DNA of 64,000 nucleotides from positions 62,001-126,000 of the forward strand of contig CAJNDS010000320.1 of NCBI GenBank assembly GCA_905221605.1. The letters run 5' to 3'. Each line of letters starts with the position of its first letter. The stretch's first letter is position 1. The notes below the pieces were generated by a model. That model ran no database searches. It was not told the origin of the DNA and saw only the letters and a list, made by a program, of their open reading frames with translations. Source of the DNA: Symbiodinium natans. Taxonomy: Eukaryota; Sar; Dinophyceae; Suessiales; Symbiodiniaceae. A program made the position numbers and the translations under genes. This document shows, in pieces, positions 29,528 through 41,168 of this stretch.

Positions 29528-31040
29528 CGAGTTCGAGGCTTCCAACGGGGCCCGCCGTGGCCGACCTGTCCTCGAGCCAACTCAGCCTCAAAGACCGTCA
29601 ACCTGCTGACCATGGGCCGCATCTTCAAACAATCATGGGCGTCCAGTGCGCCGGTCACAACGGTGTCTCCAGAGCCGCGAGGTTCAGCACTTTGGCCCCG
29701 CTGTTGACGACGACTTGCAGGTCCCCCTGCGCCCGCACGCCGTGCTGCCGCCGATGAGCTCCAGGCACGCGGGGCTCGAGACGATGTCGGCCTGCAATGC
29801 GGCCTGCAATGCTTCCACGAGAGGCGTGTAGCTCTACGCCTAGGACCAGGTCATCTTCCTGCGCACCTTCTCGCGGGGCCGACTCCGACAAGCGAGCAAA
29901 ACCGTGACCCAGGCTGCAGCGGAGATCATCTCCGAGCTGGTAGAGGAGGAGGGCAACTACGTGGTGACGACGGATATGGAGAAACGAGTCCGAGAGCCTG
30001 GAGATCTCCGACGCAGCAGTAGCACTGACAGAAGCGGGTCGAAGACCGCAATGCGACGGCGGTCATGGACCGAGCAATCCAAACGCTCAGCAGTGCTGCC
30101 CGAGATGGAAGAGGCTGGGGGAACCACGTGGAGGTGACGAGCGCACACAACAAGCGCCGCACATGCAGCGTCCGAGGATGTGGAGAAGTGGCCGGCCACC
30201 CGGGTCGATCAAGACAATGCGCAGAAGTTCAAGCAACGACGCTCTGACTAGGAGCCGGCAGCAACGCTGCAAGAGGCGGGGGCCTTCCGAGCCCCGACCA
30301 ATGCGGCGAGAAGCTTCCAGCCCCAGTACGGGGCTGGTGCTGCCCACCGAAGGCTCCGAGACCCTTCTGAAGCACGCACTGCCGGCGCGCGGTAGCGCAG
30401 AGCCTCAGGCAAGACTCACCCGTCAGGGACCTGAACCGAAAAATAGGGGGGGACGTCCCCCCGGATCCACCGAAATCGTGGTTCTCGATTGTGGAGGTTG
30501 GGCATCCCACGATGCCCCGCTTGGTTTTCTCCAACGCATGCGCATTGCCTCATGGATGACGGTCAATGGCATGGTCCGGTGAACCCGGGGGGCCGGCGTT
30601 TTGGTGATGCGAATGCAACATCACCGACCCATATCACAAGCATTCCGCTGGGCCATGCCCACCCACCAAGGGGGATTTTGGGGGTTGGTAAGAAGGCGCT
30701 GCAAAGCTGCAGCTCACGCCCGCTACGGGGCGCAATCCCACCGAGCGATGGGTTGGAGAATTAAGAAGAACAACCACCATAAGGAAACAGGGGCCTACGC
30801 AGCACCTGCCGTTATACTCCCACCCTTTAGGAGGGAAAGGGCGCCTCTTGCAGGGCCTGTAGACGTACAGTCCCATGCAGCCTTGCGTCGACCCTCCAAA
30901 AGTGGGTAGTTGCAGGTTTTCTTTAGACTTTTCCACCAAAGGTGGGTCACCCAAGGACGGTTTTGGGGATTGCCGTTTCGGCGGCCGCTGTGCTTCGAGG
31001 AGAAACTTTTTGACTGGCTCAGGTCTCGGCTCAAACCCCG
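29528..31040. other. Region without recognised gene
   Basis: GC-rich with many short overlapping ORFs on both strands. One plus-strand piece (about 29904-30000) has an acidic helical look but no family. A perfect 16-bp palindrome GGGGGGACGTCCCCCC is at 30447-30462. Confidence 0.3.
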
Positions 31041-31312
31041 GTGGCTAACTGGCAGGTGTAGTTTCAGATCGCCAAAGTAGTTGTGCCGTCCTTCCCCGCT
31101 TCCTCAGGACAAGGTTTAACTTGTCCCAGCATGCTTTCAACCCGGCTGAGTGGCTTGGGTGTGGGATTGGGTGCTCTTCTGAACCCAGCTGATCGTAAAG
31201 ACCACGCGCAAGGTAGTCTGGGTAGTGTTGTTCCCTGCCCCATCTTGCTTGCCCCAGTACAACTGGCCAACTGAGGCACACCCCGCACAAGGTAGACAAT
31301 AGACAAAACTCG

Positions 31313-31500
31313 CACCTGCAAAGGCTGGCGTCACTGGACCCGCCTCCCACTCCCAGACCTTCGGTCGGGGGCGAACAAAATCTGGGCAGGGTTTGTCCCG
31401 CCAGCAGAGCCAAAATTCCAGTTGTGGGTCGGCCAGCTCCTGAACTTGCAGAAGATCAGTGGAGCCGACTGGTAAAGCCCAGTGGTGCTGAGAAGACCTA
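31313..31500. repeat. Dispersed repeat, copy 1
   Basis: Shares CCCGCCAGCAGAGCC and ACTGGTAAAGCCCAGTGGTG with 33850-34005 (direct, about 75% by eye), and GACCCGCCTCC...CTCCCAGACC with 32257-32340. Confidence 0.65.
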
Positions 31501-31777
31501 CCGCAGCGGAGAGAGAGTGCTGCAAGGTGCAAGTGCAGCCTGCCGGGCCATTGGTACACGTGAGTGACAAGTGGGGCAAGGTTAGACAACACCTTTGGGC
31601 CCACTTGATCTTTTCTGTCACCGTAACCACCCCGTGTTCTCTTAGCGCCAGCAGTCCAGAAGGCCTGCTTGTATCATTGAGTCTGGGGCTACCCCGGCCT
31701 TTGACTAGCTGAGTGGCGTCTGGAATCTAACCAGATCAAGCCACAACGAGCCTTCGAACGAGCATAAGGCAGGTAGG

Positions 31778-32197
31778 ATGAGCTTGCTTGAGGGTGTGGA
31801 GGTTAATGCCAGCGGGCAGGTTCTTTACTTGGTCCCAAGAACCCCTGTTGTTAGGCAATGGGCCCAATCCTTTCGCACTCATCCTTGTGATGTGTTCTTT
31901 CGAGCGACGGTGGACTCGATGGCAATGGAGCCGTTCCATCGTTCCGCTTTCCAGTTATGGACACAGGCCAAACACGAACTCACACATTACATCATGATAA
32001 GCCTGCCATATCAAACAGATGAATTCCAGGAAAGCCGAGCCCGGAGAACGATCCTGATTTTGGGCCGCCTCTGGCGGTTTCTCCCTCGCTGGAGGTTGGC
32101 GGAAGTGGTTGAGGCGCTTCGGAGGGTTTCGGAGTGTTGGTCCTCAGATAGATTCTCAGGGCAACACGAGCCCTCTGTCCGTTCACCGCCTGCCTAA
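31778..32197 (+). CDS. Hypothetical ORF, 139 aa
   Basis: Starts MSLLEGVEVNASGQVLYLV, followed by a mixed helix/strand composition with aromatic and charged residues and an Arg-rich segment near residues 85-115. It lies between two copies of a dispersed repeat. No family is recognised. Composition is more protein-like than neighbouring ORFs, but chance cannot be excluded. Confidence 0.25.
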   Translation: MSLLEGVEVNASGQVLYLVPRTPVVRQWAQSFRTHPCDVFFRATVDSMAMEPFHRSAFQLWTQAKHELTHYIMISLPYQTDEFQESRARRTILILGRLWRFLPRWRLAEVVEALRRVSECWSSDRFSGQHEPSVRSPPA

Positions 32198-32256
32198 CTA
32201 AACGCACCCAGCTGTGAGCATTGATTAGAAGGGTTGGGCAGGAGTCCTAACCCGCC

Positions 32257-32340
32257 CCTGCATAGGCTGGAGTCAGTGACCCGCCTCCTCTCCCAGACCG
32301 CTGGTCGTGGGTGGACAGGAATGCTAGGGCAAGCAGCATG
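32257..32340. repeat. Dispersed repeat, partial copy 2
   Basis: Matches the left part of 31313-31500 (CCTGCATAGGCTGGAGTCAG, then GACCCGCCTCC and CCCAGACC). Confidence 0.55.
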
Positions 32341-33849
32341 TGGGGCCTCTGCCATGGCCAGCTTTGTTGTGTTGCCCAGCCAACCGAACTCATATTTTCG
32401 GTCCTGTCACTTGTGCAAGCTGGGCTCTCCAGTTGCCGAAGAATAGGGGCATGCTTTGACTTGGTTTAATCACCAGTCGGCCCAGTCCCCCCGAAACCGT
32501 CGTGTCCAACCACTACTGCTTCTGGCTCGTGGTTTTCCCAGCCAGCCCCAGAGGGTAAGCTTGTGGTGATGGCACCCACGCTCACATGCTGCGCCTGCTT
32601 GCATGAGGTGTCAAGAGTGGAAGGTGGTAGTCGGCCCGCCGTGCCAATAAGTCGTTGCCAAATCCACCCCAGCTCTGCACCTCAGCTCGTGGGCTTGCGT
32701 TTGTTGGTGATTGCCGCTCTAACAATGCATTCCCATATGGGCGAATGGGTCACCGTGTCCCGATACTGGTGCTGACCGACCAGACGGTTTTTTATTTCAT
32801 ATCGGGTGTAGACTTGCTCCGGCGACGGTGCCTTGCGGGGCTGCTGGCGCATTTCATCACCCACGACCTTGGCATGCCTGCCAGGGCGAGCAGCGTGGGC
32901 TCCCCACGCTGCTGAATGTTATAGACATGATGTGGCGACATTTCGCATCGCGTCGTTTTCTAGGAATCGACAGGAGGGCTATGTGCCGTCATTGCCCAGG
33001 CCGGCATCCTGTTGGATGTGGTGTGCTGTAAAGGGTGATCAGGTGGCCGCGCTGTCAAAAGGCGGTATCCCTGTTCCCCTGATCGGATACTTGCACCCAC
33101 CTGTATGCCACAGCCCACCTGCTTATACAAGCAGGAGCAACCTGCCTAGACGCGGGCCGCAGGACCAAGAAGCACAGTGATGTGGTTTCAGAGGCGGAAC
33201 CCATCAATGCCTGGACACCGTCCAACTCAGCAATTTTGGGCTCATGCGTGTATAGTAGCATTCGAGCCTGTCTTGGGCTTCCGCCCTTCCAGGATCTTCC
33301 ATGCCTCTCTTCACAGACTTGGCAGTGGTGTGGTGGTAGGTTCCTTGCAGTCATGATTGGGTGAGTGCTGCCTGGCAGAGGGTTACCGGGAGGTATTAAT
33401 GCCGATCCCTTGGCCTCGGGCCGATGGTGCCCTCTTGCTCGGTTGCGGCCATCTGTCAGTGCAGGTTGCCTACTGGCCCGCTTTTGTTCTTGGAAAAGGA
33501 TGTTGACAGTTCTGCAGTGTGAGCTCTGGGACCTCCCCTGGATGGTTTCAACTCACATTGTAAGCCTTTCACCATGCGGTGTATACACCTCGTCTCGCCT
33601 CTCCCTTCGCCTGGTTGGTCGTCGCGGGGCTGGCCCTTGTAACGCCATAGACGAGCCTTTGCTGCGGCCTTCTGGGGTTGGGTGGTGGGGCGGTGGTTGC
33701 CATTTGGGTGGTGGAGGTTCCGCATGCATTCTGCCCTGGAAAAGTGTGCCCAGCGCTGTTACGGCATGGGTGCATGGCGAGGTTAGTAAGAGCGAGAAAG
33801 CCGAGCCACCTTGGCAGGTGTTTGTGGGTTAGAACAGTGAGGAGCTATG
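32341..33849. other. Region without recognised gene
   Basis: Several 60-155 aa ORFs on both strands overlap. None has recognisable domain features. Confidence 0.3.
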
Positions 33850-34005
33850 GGGCCTCCCAAGTTCCAGGCCTGTTACCTGGGTTCTCCAAACAGGGCAGAG
33901 GTTTATCCCGCCAGTAGAGCCTATAGTCCAGTAGTGGGTAGGTAGCTCCTGACTCAAGTTCAGTAGAGCGTTCACTGGTAAAGCCCAGCGGTGCTGAGAA
34001 CACCT
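33850..34005. repeat. Dispersed repeat, copy 3
   Basis: Direct partner of 31349-31500, containing TTTATCCCGCCAGTAGAGCC and CACTGGTAAAGCCCAGCGGT. Confidence 0.65.
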
Positions 34006-34571
34006 CAGAACACCAGGTTCCAGGCCCTTCAGTTTCACCAAAGATTTGGCCTCTGGCCGCGAACGCGTTCGCTTGTATGCAGAAAGTTTTTGACTTCCTT
34101 GTGAGTGCCCTTACAGTTGACATGATGTTTTGCACATGTGGGATGAACCATGAGTTTGCTCTGCGTGAGTGTGAAACTACGTTTGAAACCTGTTGCTTAC
34201 TTTGGGAAGAACAGACATTTGCATGGCATGGCTTGAGCTTGCTTTGAGCTTGTTTTGAGTTGCTTGAAGTGTGCATGATGAGCAGAGAAGCACTGGAGAT
34301 GCTTTAGGGCATCCTTGAAGAAGTGCGTGTTGCTCTGAGTTTGCTCTTCAGACCTGGACCGCCGACCCTCGCTTCGCTCGTGTCGTCGTACTAGGTTCGA
34401 GCAGAGTGGCTGTGCACTGGAGTGTTTGTGTTTGCTTTGCTGAAGCACTGAAGTCCTGAGAAGCACTAGGACGTTTGCATGTGTTCCTCCTTTGTTTAAC
34501 AAAGTTGAGATGGAATTCACGAAAGTGAAGCTGCGCTGACTCTGCGAGAGACTTGCCGAACACCTTGTGTG

Positions 34572-34583
34572 TTTTGGCTCAAG
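34572..34583 (+). other. Spliced-leader-like tag
   Basis: TTTTGGCTCAAG is the 3' end of the dinoflagellate 22-nt spliced leader. An exact 12-base match is unlikely by chance in 64 kb. Such tags remain when trans-spliced mRNAs are copied back into the genome. The upstream ten bases do not match the leader. Confidence 0.4.
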
Positions 34584-34803
34584 CGTGGAGTGAAAAAGAG
34601 CTCTGCGTTTTTCACAAATCGGTGTGTGCTGACGATCATTCCGCATGTGTGGCGTGCCACACCACGAACTTGCCAGATGCCTCTTCAAGTTTGTGACGCT
34701 AAGGGAGCAAAAGCATCTGATGACGAAGTGACAGTGGCTGACGGGAGGCATCTTCACTGGCAAGCGTTCATCACAAATCGACCAGACTTGTCCTATTGGC
34801 AAA

Positions 34804-35028
34804 ATGGGTGCGAAGCACTCCCGCTTGTCTGTAGCCTCCGAGAAATTGCGATCTGCATTGGTTTTGTCTTTAGCTGCTCTTCTGCAAGAGCCTGCACCTT
34901 TGCATTCAGGGCGAAGCTTCAATCGTGCTGCATTCTTGCTTTTGAAATTCTTGGTTGGGAAAAGTACTGCACATTGTTCTGGGCAGCGGAAATTCATCTT
35001 CCACATCCTTGATGAATTTCCAGAATGA
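34804..35028 (+). CDS. Hypothetical ORF downstream of the spliced-leader-like tag
   Basis: 74 aa beginning MGAKHSRLSVASEKLRSALV, with amphipathic helices and a Gly at position 2 that could accept a myristoyl group. It lies about 220 bp after the tag at 34572, as expected if a processed mRNA was retroposed here. A longer 301-aa ORF on the opposite strand (35102-34197) is Ser/Cys/His-rich and looks like a shadow. Function unknown. Confidence 0.25.
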   Translation: MGAKHSRLSVASEKLRSALVLSLAALLQEPAPLHSGRSFNRAAFLLLKFLVGKSTAHCSGQRKFIFHILDEFPE

Positions 35029-37922
35029 GCTAGAGTTTCGAAACAACAACTGGTTTGCGATCCTTGCAGAAGAGACAAGAGTTGCATCAAACTGCCACGC
35101 ATTTTGCTGCCGGGGTTCTCGACTTCCTGTGCGGAGAAAAGCTTGTTTTATATTTTTCCGTTGCGTTCAGGTTTAAGGCAGCACAGCCGACAAGTTTTGC
35201 CAGAGATTCGATTACCCAGCTTGGAGTGATCCCCTGCAACTTATGACACCTTGCTTCTTTGCAATCCTTCAACCTAAAGCGCTGACAGGCAAGGTCAAAA
35301 CCCCAAAAAAAGCACGTGCGCCGGTTGCCGTGTGGATTCTTGTAGTTTGCATTTTCTCATTTACTGCAGATTTTTCTTTCTGCGGTCACAGGAATTGTGT
35401 TTGGAAGGCAGCCCAGAGACTCCAAAACCCCTCAATTAAATCATATTAGGGTTCCTAGTATAATTTAAGGTATATTCCTGAATTAAGGGGCTTTGGAGTC
35501 TTTGGGAGAAACCGTTGGCTTGCTCAATGTAATTTGCGAGAAGCACAGCAGCCGTCCTGTCAGAGACCTGTTAGATTGGGCCACTAGACTTGTGTTTCTT
35601 GGGTCAGTTTCCTCAGATCTCCAGGCAACCGGGCTTTCAATCCGAAAGCGGTAGAGCCGCACTGTTTGAAGGAGCTTGAAGCCCCTGTGTGTGCGACTGA
35701 GAAACTGCAGGTGTGTGGTTGTTTTGCAAGTCCAGGCAAAAGTGGATTCTGTTGTGTTGGTTCTTTGGCCGAAATCCATTCACCTCAGATGCCCGAAACA
35801 ACCTGGCGGTGGCAGTGTTCCTTTCGGAGCATAGGACATGTCAGGCAATTCCAGACCGTAGATCTGTGGATCTGTGGCACAAACTCAATGTTGGGCTTGC
35901 ATCTGGCCGTAAAATCGGCTGCAGCGATGCTTCTGTAATTGCACTTTGATGCAGTTTAGCGTCAAAGCTGGCGGGGTTCAGAAAGAGACATTCTGGGGCC
36001 AAGAAAAATAGAAGCACATTTTTAAATTGGTTTGGAAACAAAACGCAAACTGCACATCTCCAGCAAAACACCGAAGAAGATATGGCAAGATTTTTGATTG
36101 AAAAGTCTAAGAAAAGTTCAACCTTGCAAAATCCCAGACTTGCAACTCTGCTAAGGTTTTTGCAGTACCCAAAGGTTCGAACTCTTGGGGGGTTGGAGTG
36201 GGGCGGAACACAAAAACCGAGCGGAGAACGAGATCGGCTTTGCATCGTAATAAATGCGCTGCTTAAATGTAACACTTCAACACCCTTGAGATGGGGACCA
36301 TGTCGCCGAAAGAACATCTCAATGTTGTTTGTTCTGCTGATAAGTTGATTTGGATTGCATGTGGTTCCAGGTCTGATGTTTCTTGGCATGTCACGGGTTT
36401 TTTCTCGCCTACGAATTTTCCAGGCTTGTTGTGATAAGAAGGTTTGTTGAGCTTGTTTGGAAGTTGCGGCTTTTCCACACCTCGTCAAGCACGCAATGGT
36501 TGTGTTCACCATGCCGCAGTTCTGTTCTTGTGCAACTGCTCCGCTACCATAGCTATCCTTGGCCATTCCACGTCACCGCTCAACTCGAGTCGAGGGATTT
36601 TATAGCTTCCATTTTTAACCTTTATAAGCTATCAGGAATCAAGAATGGTATCTGCTCACATGTAAAGCGCAGTCTTCAGGACAAGTTCGTTGTTGGCTCG
36701 CTCTTCGCGGTGCAGAGTAGGCTCTAGCTAGACGGGCAATCATCAACAAAACTTGTCAGTGTTTCTTCGGCGCAGGCACGGACACCATGTTTTTTCATTC
36801 ATCAAGCTTTTATGTGCTTCCGGTGCAGGTCTCAAACTCAGCACGAGTCCGAGCTGTGTCGCGAGCAAACTCTCCATGTCATTTCCCTTCGTGGAAAGAA
36901 ACTTGTTTCTCCGTGCTCGGTTCGATAGACGTATCTGTTTGCAGCCTTGCGTTTGTTTCTCTTATGACAGCATATGTTGCAACCGGGCAAGAAACCTCCC
37001 CAGTCCGTTTCAAACACTTAAACTCAGCATTTCTCAAACAATCTCCGCCTCCAAGTCGTTTAGGCCTCTTACAGGAGCCGTGCTACAGCCCATTTTCCTT
37101 AATCTATGGAAAGGGTTAACTTTTCTCATTCGCAGCTGACCCATCTGGATTCTGCAAGTTGTAGAACCTGACGCCGCGTTTGTGTTGTCAATCATCATTC
37201 TACCACCGCGTTCTTGTGCTCTGCATCGCCATGGTTCAATGAGTACCTGCATGACCTAGCGGCGTATAAAGCCGGACGGGTCATTCTGCCCTGCCGTATA
37301 CACTTCCAAAATCGCTTGAAACTATTGACCCCCGCATACAGAGGCGTACGTGGGCCCAATCATATTGGCCGACCCAGAGCCCAGTGGGTGCATCCTGCCT
37401 CACTCAAGCGGATGTTCCGCCCACACATACGGGCTTTCGTCATTCCTATTTACAATCCCAACCTATCATGATGTACGGCAAAGTCATGGAAGTTCTTCTA
37501 TGACACTGTGATGTTTAGGAACAGTATGTTGTGATACCGGTCACTTTTTCCAGTGGCCCAAGACAGAAGCCAGTGGCAGTTTTTTTTCAACAAGCCTTGT
37601 TGGCCAAGATGATTGCCATGGTTAATTCCAATTGAGAGATCTATCATAGTTTCGGGGCCGGCAGACCACGATGAAGAGTAACAAGGCCGTTTGGTCTGTG
37701 GGGCTGGTGCTGATTGGTACCCTAAACATGTAAATGCCAAAACAGAATTTGCTGCTGCGAATCGATCCTGGGAGCCATGCCACAAGTGTTGCTTCGCTGC
37801 AAGACGGAGGCCGGATCGTCGTGGTGTTTGTCGGTTTGTGTGTGTGAAGTTTCGCTGGCGACGTTGGCAGGGTCCTTGGCGTAGAGTAAGAAGCTGTTGT
37901 TCAAACTCGAAGCGCTCATGGG
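35029..37922. other. Region without recognised gene
   Basis: Contains overlapping ORFs on both strands, the longest at 36566-35841 minus (241 aa) and 37498-37974 minus (158 aa). All are Ser/Cys/Phe-rich without domain features. Confidence 0.3.
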
Positions 37923-38531
37923 TTAGGTACGGCTGCCACCGATAGACTTTTTGGAGCGTTGCCGGGGGCAGCACTGTTTGATGTATCTTGCTTTTGATGT
38001 GTTATGGACATTGCGTTGTTGAGACATGGCACTGTCAGGGGCAGTTGGTTCTTTCGGCCCGTTGTCGTGTTCAGGCGCCGCAACGTGTTGCCGCACATCG
38101 TCAGCGACGTCGTCGGCTGGTCCTTTCAGGCCATTTTGTGGGTAATGAACGTTCAGTGACAAACTTGGTATCAAACTTGCTCTTTGCAAAGATGATCTGC
38201 CGATAGGCGGATCAGCACGCGATCCTCGCAAACAGCTGGAGAAGAAAGCCAGGATGGTCGATGAAACAGATGTTGGTCCAAAGAAACCACTGCAGTGTTT
38301 GCAGGTGTTGAGGATGGTTTTTTGAAAGCTTTCAGGTTTCGGAGTGACGGCAGATCCCGAGATTGTTTTGCACGCCTTCGCAATGGCTTGGCCTTGCGCA
38401 GGACCGAACGCTGGGCCCCGGCCTTGGACTGCCACAGCCATTGTCGACCCAGAGGGCGCAGCCTCCTGAAAGTTGCCGACGTGTGCTCCCAGGATGATGT
38501 TCTTCGGTACTTGCTTGGCATGGAGGTGCAC
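37923..38531 (-). CDS. Hypothetical ORF, 202 aa
   Basis: Starts MHLHAKQVPKNIILGAHVGN. Gly/Ala/Pro-rich at first, then a Cys pair (TCKHCSGFF) and a charged C-terminal half. No family is recognised and the overlapping frames are nearly as long, so support is weak. Confidence 0.2.
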   Translation of the reverse strand: MHLHAKQVPKNIILGAHVGNFQEAAPSGSTMAVAVQGRGPAFGPAQGQAIAKACKTISGSAVTPKPESFQKTILNTCKHCSGFFGPTSVSSTILAFFSSCLRGSRADPPIGRSSLQRASLIPSLSLNVHYPQNGLKGPADDVADDVRQHVAAPEHDNGPKEPTAPDSAMSQQRNVHNTSKARYIKQCCPRQRSKKSIGGSRT

Positions 38532-38875
38532 TTCGGTCAGCAGGGCCTGTAGGGTGTGTTCTTGTCAAAGATTCTTACAACACAAAGCGCTCGACGGCTC
38601 GACGGCTTTGGCAATCAGTGAGATCCTCTACCGCAAACGTCCGAGGAAGGCTCCGCATGTTTGCTGCAAGGCCACCCGGATGGTTCCAACCACCCGCATG
38701 TACAACCTCGCCTGGTGCTCGGAAACGCCCGGACGTTGTTGACAATTCTTTTTCGAATCTTGGCCGACCTGCGCCGGGGTCCATTGCAGGGTAGCGCATC
38801 TGTTGAAGTTCCGAGTTTTGACCAATGAAGCCCATGGACCTCCAGCGAGAATGGTGGGGCAAGCCCGGAAGCACA

Positions 38876-39005
38876 ACCAACCAACGAGCCAATCCACGAA
38901 CCAACGAACCAACGAACCAACGAACCAACGAACCAACGAACCAACGAACCAACGAACCAACGAACCAACGAACCAACGAACCAACGAACCAACGAACCAA
39001 CCAAG
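38876..39005. repeat. CAACGAAC minisatellite
   Basis: 8-bp units CAACGAAC, fraying into CAACCAAC variants at the right edge. Confidence 0.95.
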
Positions 39006-39038
39006 CAACCAGCCAACCAACCAAACAACCAACCAACA

Positions 39039-39039
39039 G

Positions 39040-39075
<36 letters not shown>

Positions 39076-39155
39076 ACGCACACGCACACGCACACGCACA
39101 CGCACACGCACACGGCCACGCACACGCACACGCACACGCACACACACACACACAG
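39039..39155. repeat. CA and CACACG microsatellite
   Basis: ACACAC runs flanking ACACGCACACGC units. Confidence 0.95.
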
Positions 39156-39510
39156 CCCGAAGCCCACAGCCTGAACCTAAAACCCCCAAAACATTGAGCC
39201 CAAACCCTGCACCTTCAACCCCCAGATCTTGAGAAACATCTCGAAGCCTGTCAGGTCCTTAGGGCCTGCGCGTCGGCCGCCGCTTGGGCTGCGGCTACAC
39301 GCCTCCTGCGTGGGCCGCAAGTTCCAATAAGAATCAAGCTTGAAGAAACAATTGGAATAAGCGTAGAGACATGAAATACATTGCCAATTTGCATAGTTCT
39401 AATTCCATGAATCAGAATCGTATCAGTAATATAACAATGATTCAAAGAATCAATCAAGTGCGAAATCAGTCAAATGTAGGAAATCAACCCACATTCAAAC
39501 GGATGATCAT

Positions 39511-39822
39511 TTATTCATAAGAAATACAAAGACTACATTGAAGTAATGGAAAAAACATGGGTATATCAACGTTCATGCTTTTGCAGATGGCAGCGGAGGG
39601 CTGTTCGCAGGGTTCTTCTTCCTCCTTAGATGTTCCACCGAAAATCTCCCGAAGCTGAGGCGCTGCATGCCAGAGGCGCAACCCCCTGATATTGTCAGCG
39701 CGGTGCTCAGCAGCATGTTGGCTGTAGGACTTCAGGGATTGAGGATCCAGAACCTCTACCCCCTCTTCCCCTAAAGCCGCTCGAAATCCCCAAAGACGAT
39801 CGGTTGTCTTAAAATCGCCGAC
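39511..39822 (-). CDS. Probable terminal exon of an unidentified minus-strand gene
   Basis: In minus orientation, a telomere-like C-rich stretch and the acceptor TTCACGGCTTAG lead into a frame open to a stop at 39511. The peptide has a coding look, including DRLWGFRAALGEEGVEVLDP and IRGLRLWHAAPQLREIFGG, then an acidic run EEEE. The ORF continues upstream to 39993, but that part is intron-like with heptamers. No family is recognised. Confidence 0.35.
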   Translation of the reverse strand, partial: VGDFKTTDRLWGFRAALGEEGVEVLDPQSLKSYSQHAAEHRADNIRGLRLWHAAPQLREIFGGTSKEEEEPCEQPSAAICKSMNVDIPMFFPLLQCSLCISYE

Positions 39823-40128
39823 AACCCCTCTAAGCCGTGAACGGGTTTCGGGTTTAAGTTTAGGGTTTAAGTTTATAGGGTTCCCGAAGCGTAGATCCGA
39901 AACCCGAGCCTCGATACTTACTTTCGAAGAGGCAGATGATCTGTTGTGATTTGTGGACATGTACAGTAGATGACGTATAGCTTCAAACCACATTTCAGGA
40001 TATGAAATCGCCCGTTGCTCGCTTGTGGGGTTTTTTTGGGGTCAGGGGCGTCCTTGTTGAAGGCTCACGTTTTGTTATAGGCGGGTTTGAAGTATCCAGC
40101 AACAGGCTACGACAAGTAGTAGAGCAAC

Positions 40129-40431
40129 ATGCATGGTCTGCCTGCTCAGAACCCTACCCGAGCAACACTAGAAACTCCAAGTGAGGTTACAACACACTTC
40201 TTCGAGCCTTTTGCGCAGCGTCGAAGCCTCTCAGATGAAGAAGCTGCATCCGTATTTTATTCTTGGCAAGTTCAGGAGCGCCTGGCAAAGGAAGCCTGCA
40301 AATCAGGGAAAGTAGCTACCCCTAAAGGTATAAGGACCGCTAGAAGGGACCCTGAATTACATTCCCTATGTAACCCCTATATACACATCTTATATAGTCC
40401 CTATATTGCTGAAATCCTAGATCCCTTTTAA
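40129..40431 (+). CDS. Hypothetical ORF or exon
   Basis: 100 aa. The central part (TTHFFEPFAQRRSLSDEEAA then a Trp/Gln/Glu/Arg helix) looks coding; the end runs into a repeat with GGGACCCT words. No family is recognised. Confidence 0.2.
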   Translation: MHGLPAQNPTRATLETPSEVTTHFFEPFAQRRSLSDEEAASVFYSWQVQERLAKEACKSGKVATPKGIRTARRDPELHSLCNPYIHILYSPYIAEILDPF

Positions 40432-40460
40432 GGGTCCCTGTTTAGTCCCTTGATACCCCA
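40320..40460. repeat. AGGGTCCCT/CCCTATATA repeat, locus 1
   Basis: Degenerate palindromic words (AAGGGTCCCT, GGGACCCT) mixed with CCCTATAT. Similar loci at 45905-46090 and 60490-60640. Confidence 0.55.
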
Positions 40461-41168
40461 ATCAAGCCCTGTAAAGAGTGACTGGCTTCTCCGGTTGCTG
40501 CTCATCAAACTTCTGCCCCCCGTTTCAACATAGTTTAGCCGCGGCCTATTTTCTGTGTTTGTACCCAGGTGGCCCATGGCCGTGCAGCTTCTCCACCAGG
40601 CCCCACAAAAAGATGGAGTGAGCTTGGGTTTTCGGGGGTGCAGAGTCTCAAGGGGAACCTCAAGCCGGTGGGCAGCGACTCAGCGGACATGATGAGCCCT
40701 TCCGCAAAGGTTGCTGATAAGGGATTGAACAATGACATGTCGATGAGGCGGCTATCAGAAAATGCAGGAGGAGGTCTGTTAGATTGGAATCATTGACATT
40801 ACACTTGCAAGCAAAGCCTTGGAGGTTCAACCAGGCCCCACTTTTCATCACAACTCCTTTGCCTTCGCTTTCTGTGCCGCGTGCCGTGCCGTGAGGGTTT
40901 GTGATCACATCTTACTGCTGCCGCGCTGGTACAAAGCAAGCAGCCGCATGGTTCAGGCTGCTGTTGTTGCTGCCTCTGGGTTGCACATGCTACACCAGAG
41001 AGAGCTCCCCGTCTACGAGGTACCCCGGAGTCATCTCGGGTGCTTGGTGCCCGTTTTGCTCTGAGAGCATTTTGACCCCGTTTGGTTTAGAGCATGGAGC
41101 TTGGAAACACCACAGGCCCTGTCCCCCTCAATCCCCCGCAATCCCCCGCGCTGAACACGTTTCGCCAG

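Noticed and set aside
34197-35102. 301-aa minus-strand ORF
   Set aside because: Ser/Cys/His-rich without domains. The leader-like tag and more protein-like frame are on the other strand. Kept only as a note.
36165-36195. GGTTCGAACTC, a tRNA T-loop-like sequence
   Set aside because: Only partial stem pairing and no cloverleaf upstream.
38575-39232. ORFs of Thr-His and Cys-Val/Arg-Val repeats on both strands
   Set aside because: Products of the CA/CACACG and CAACGAAC arrays.
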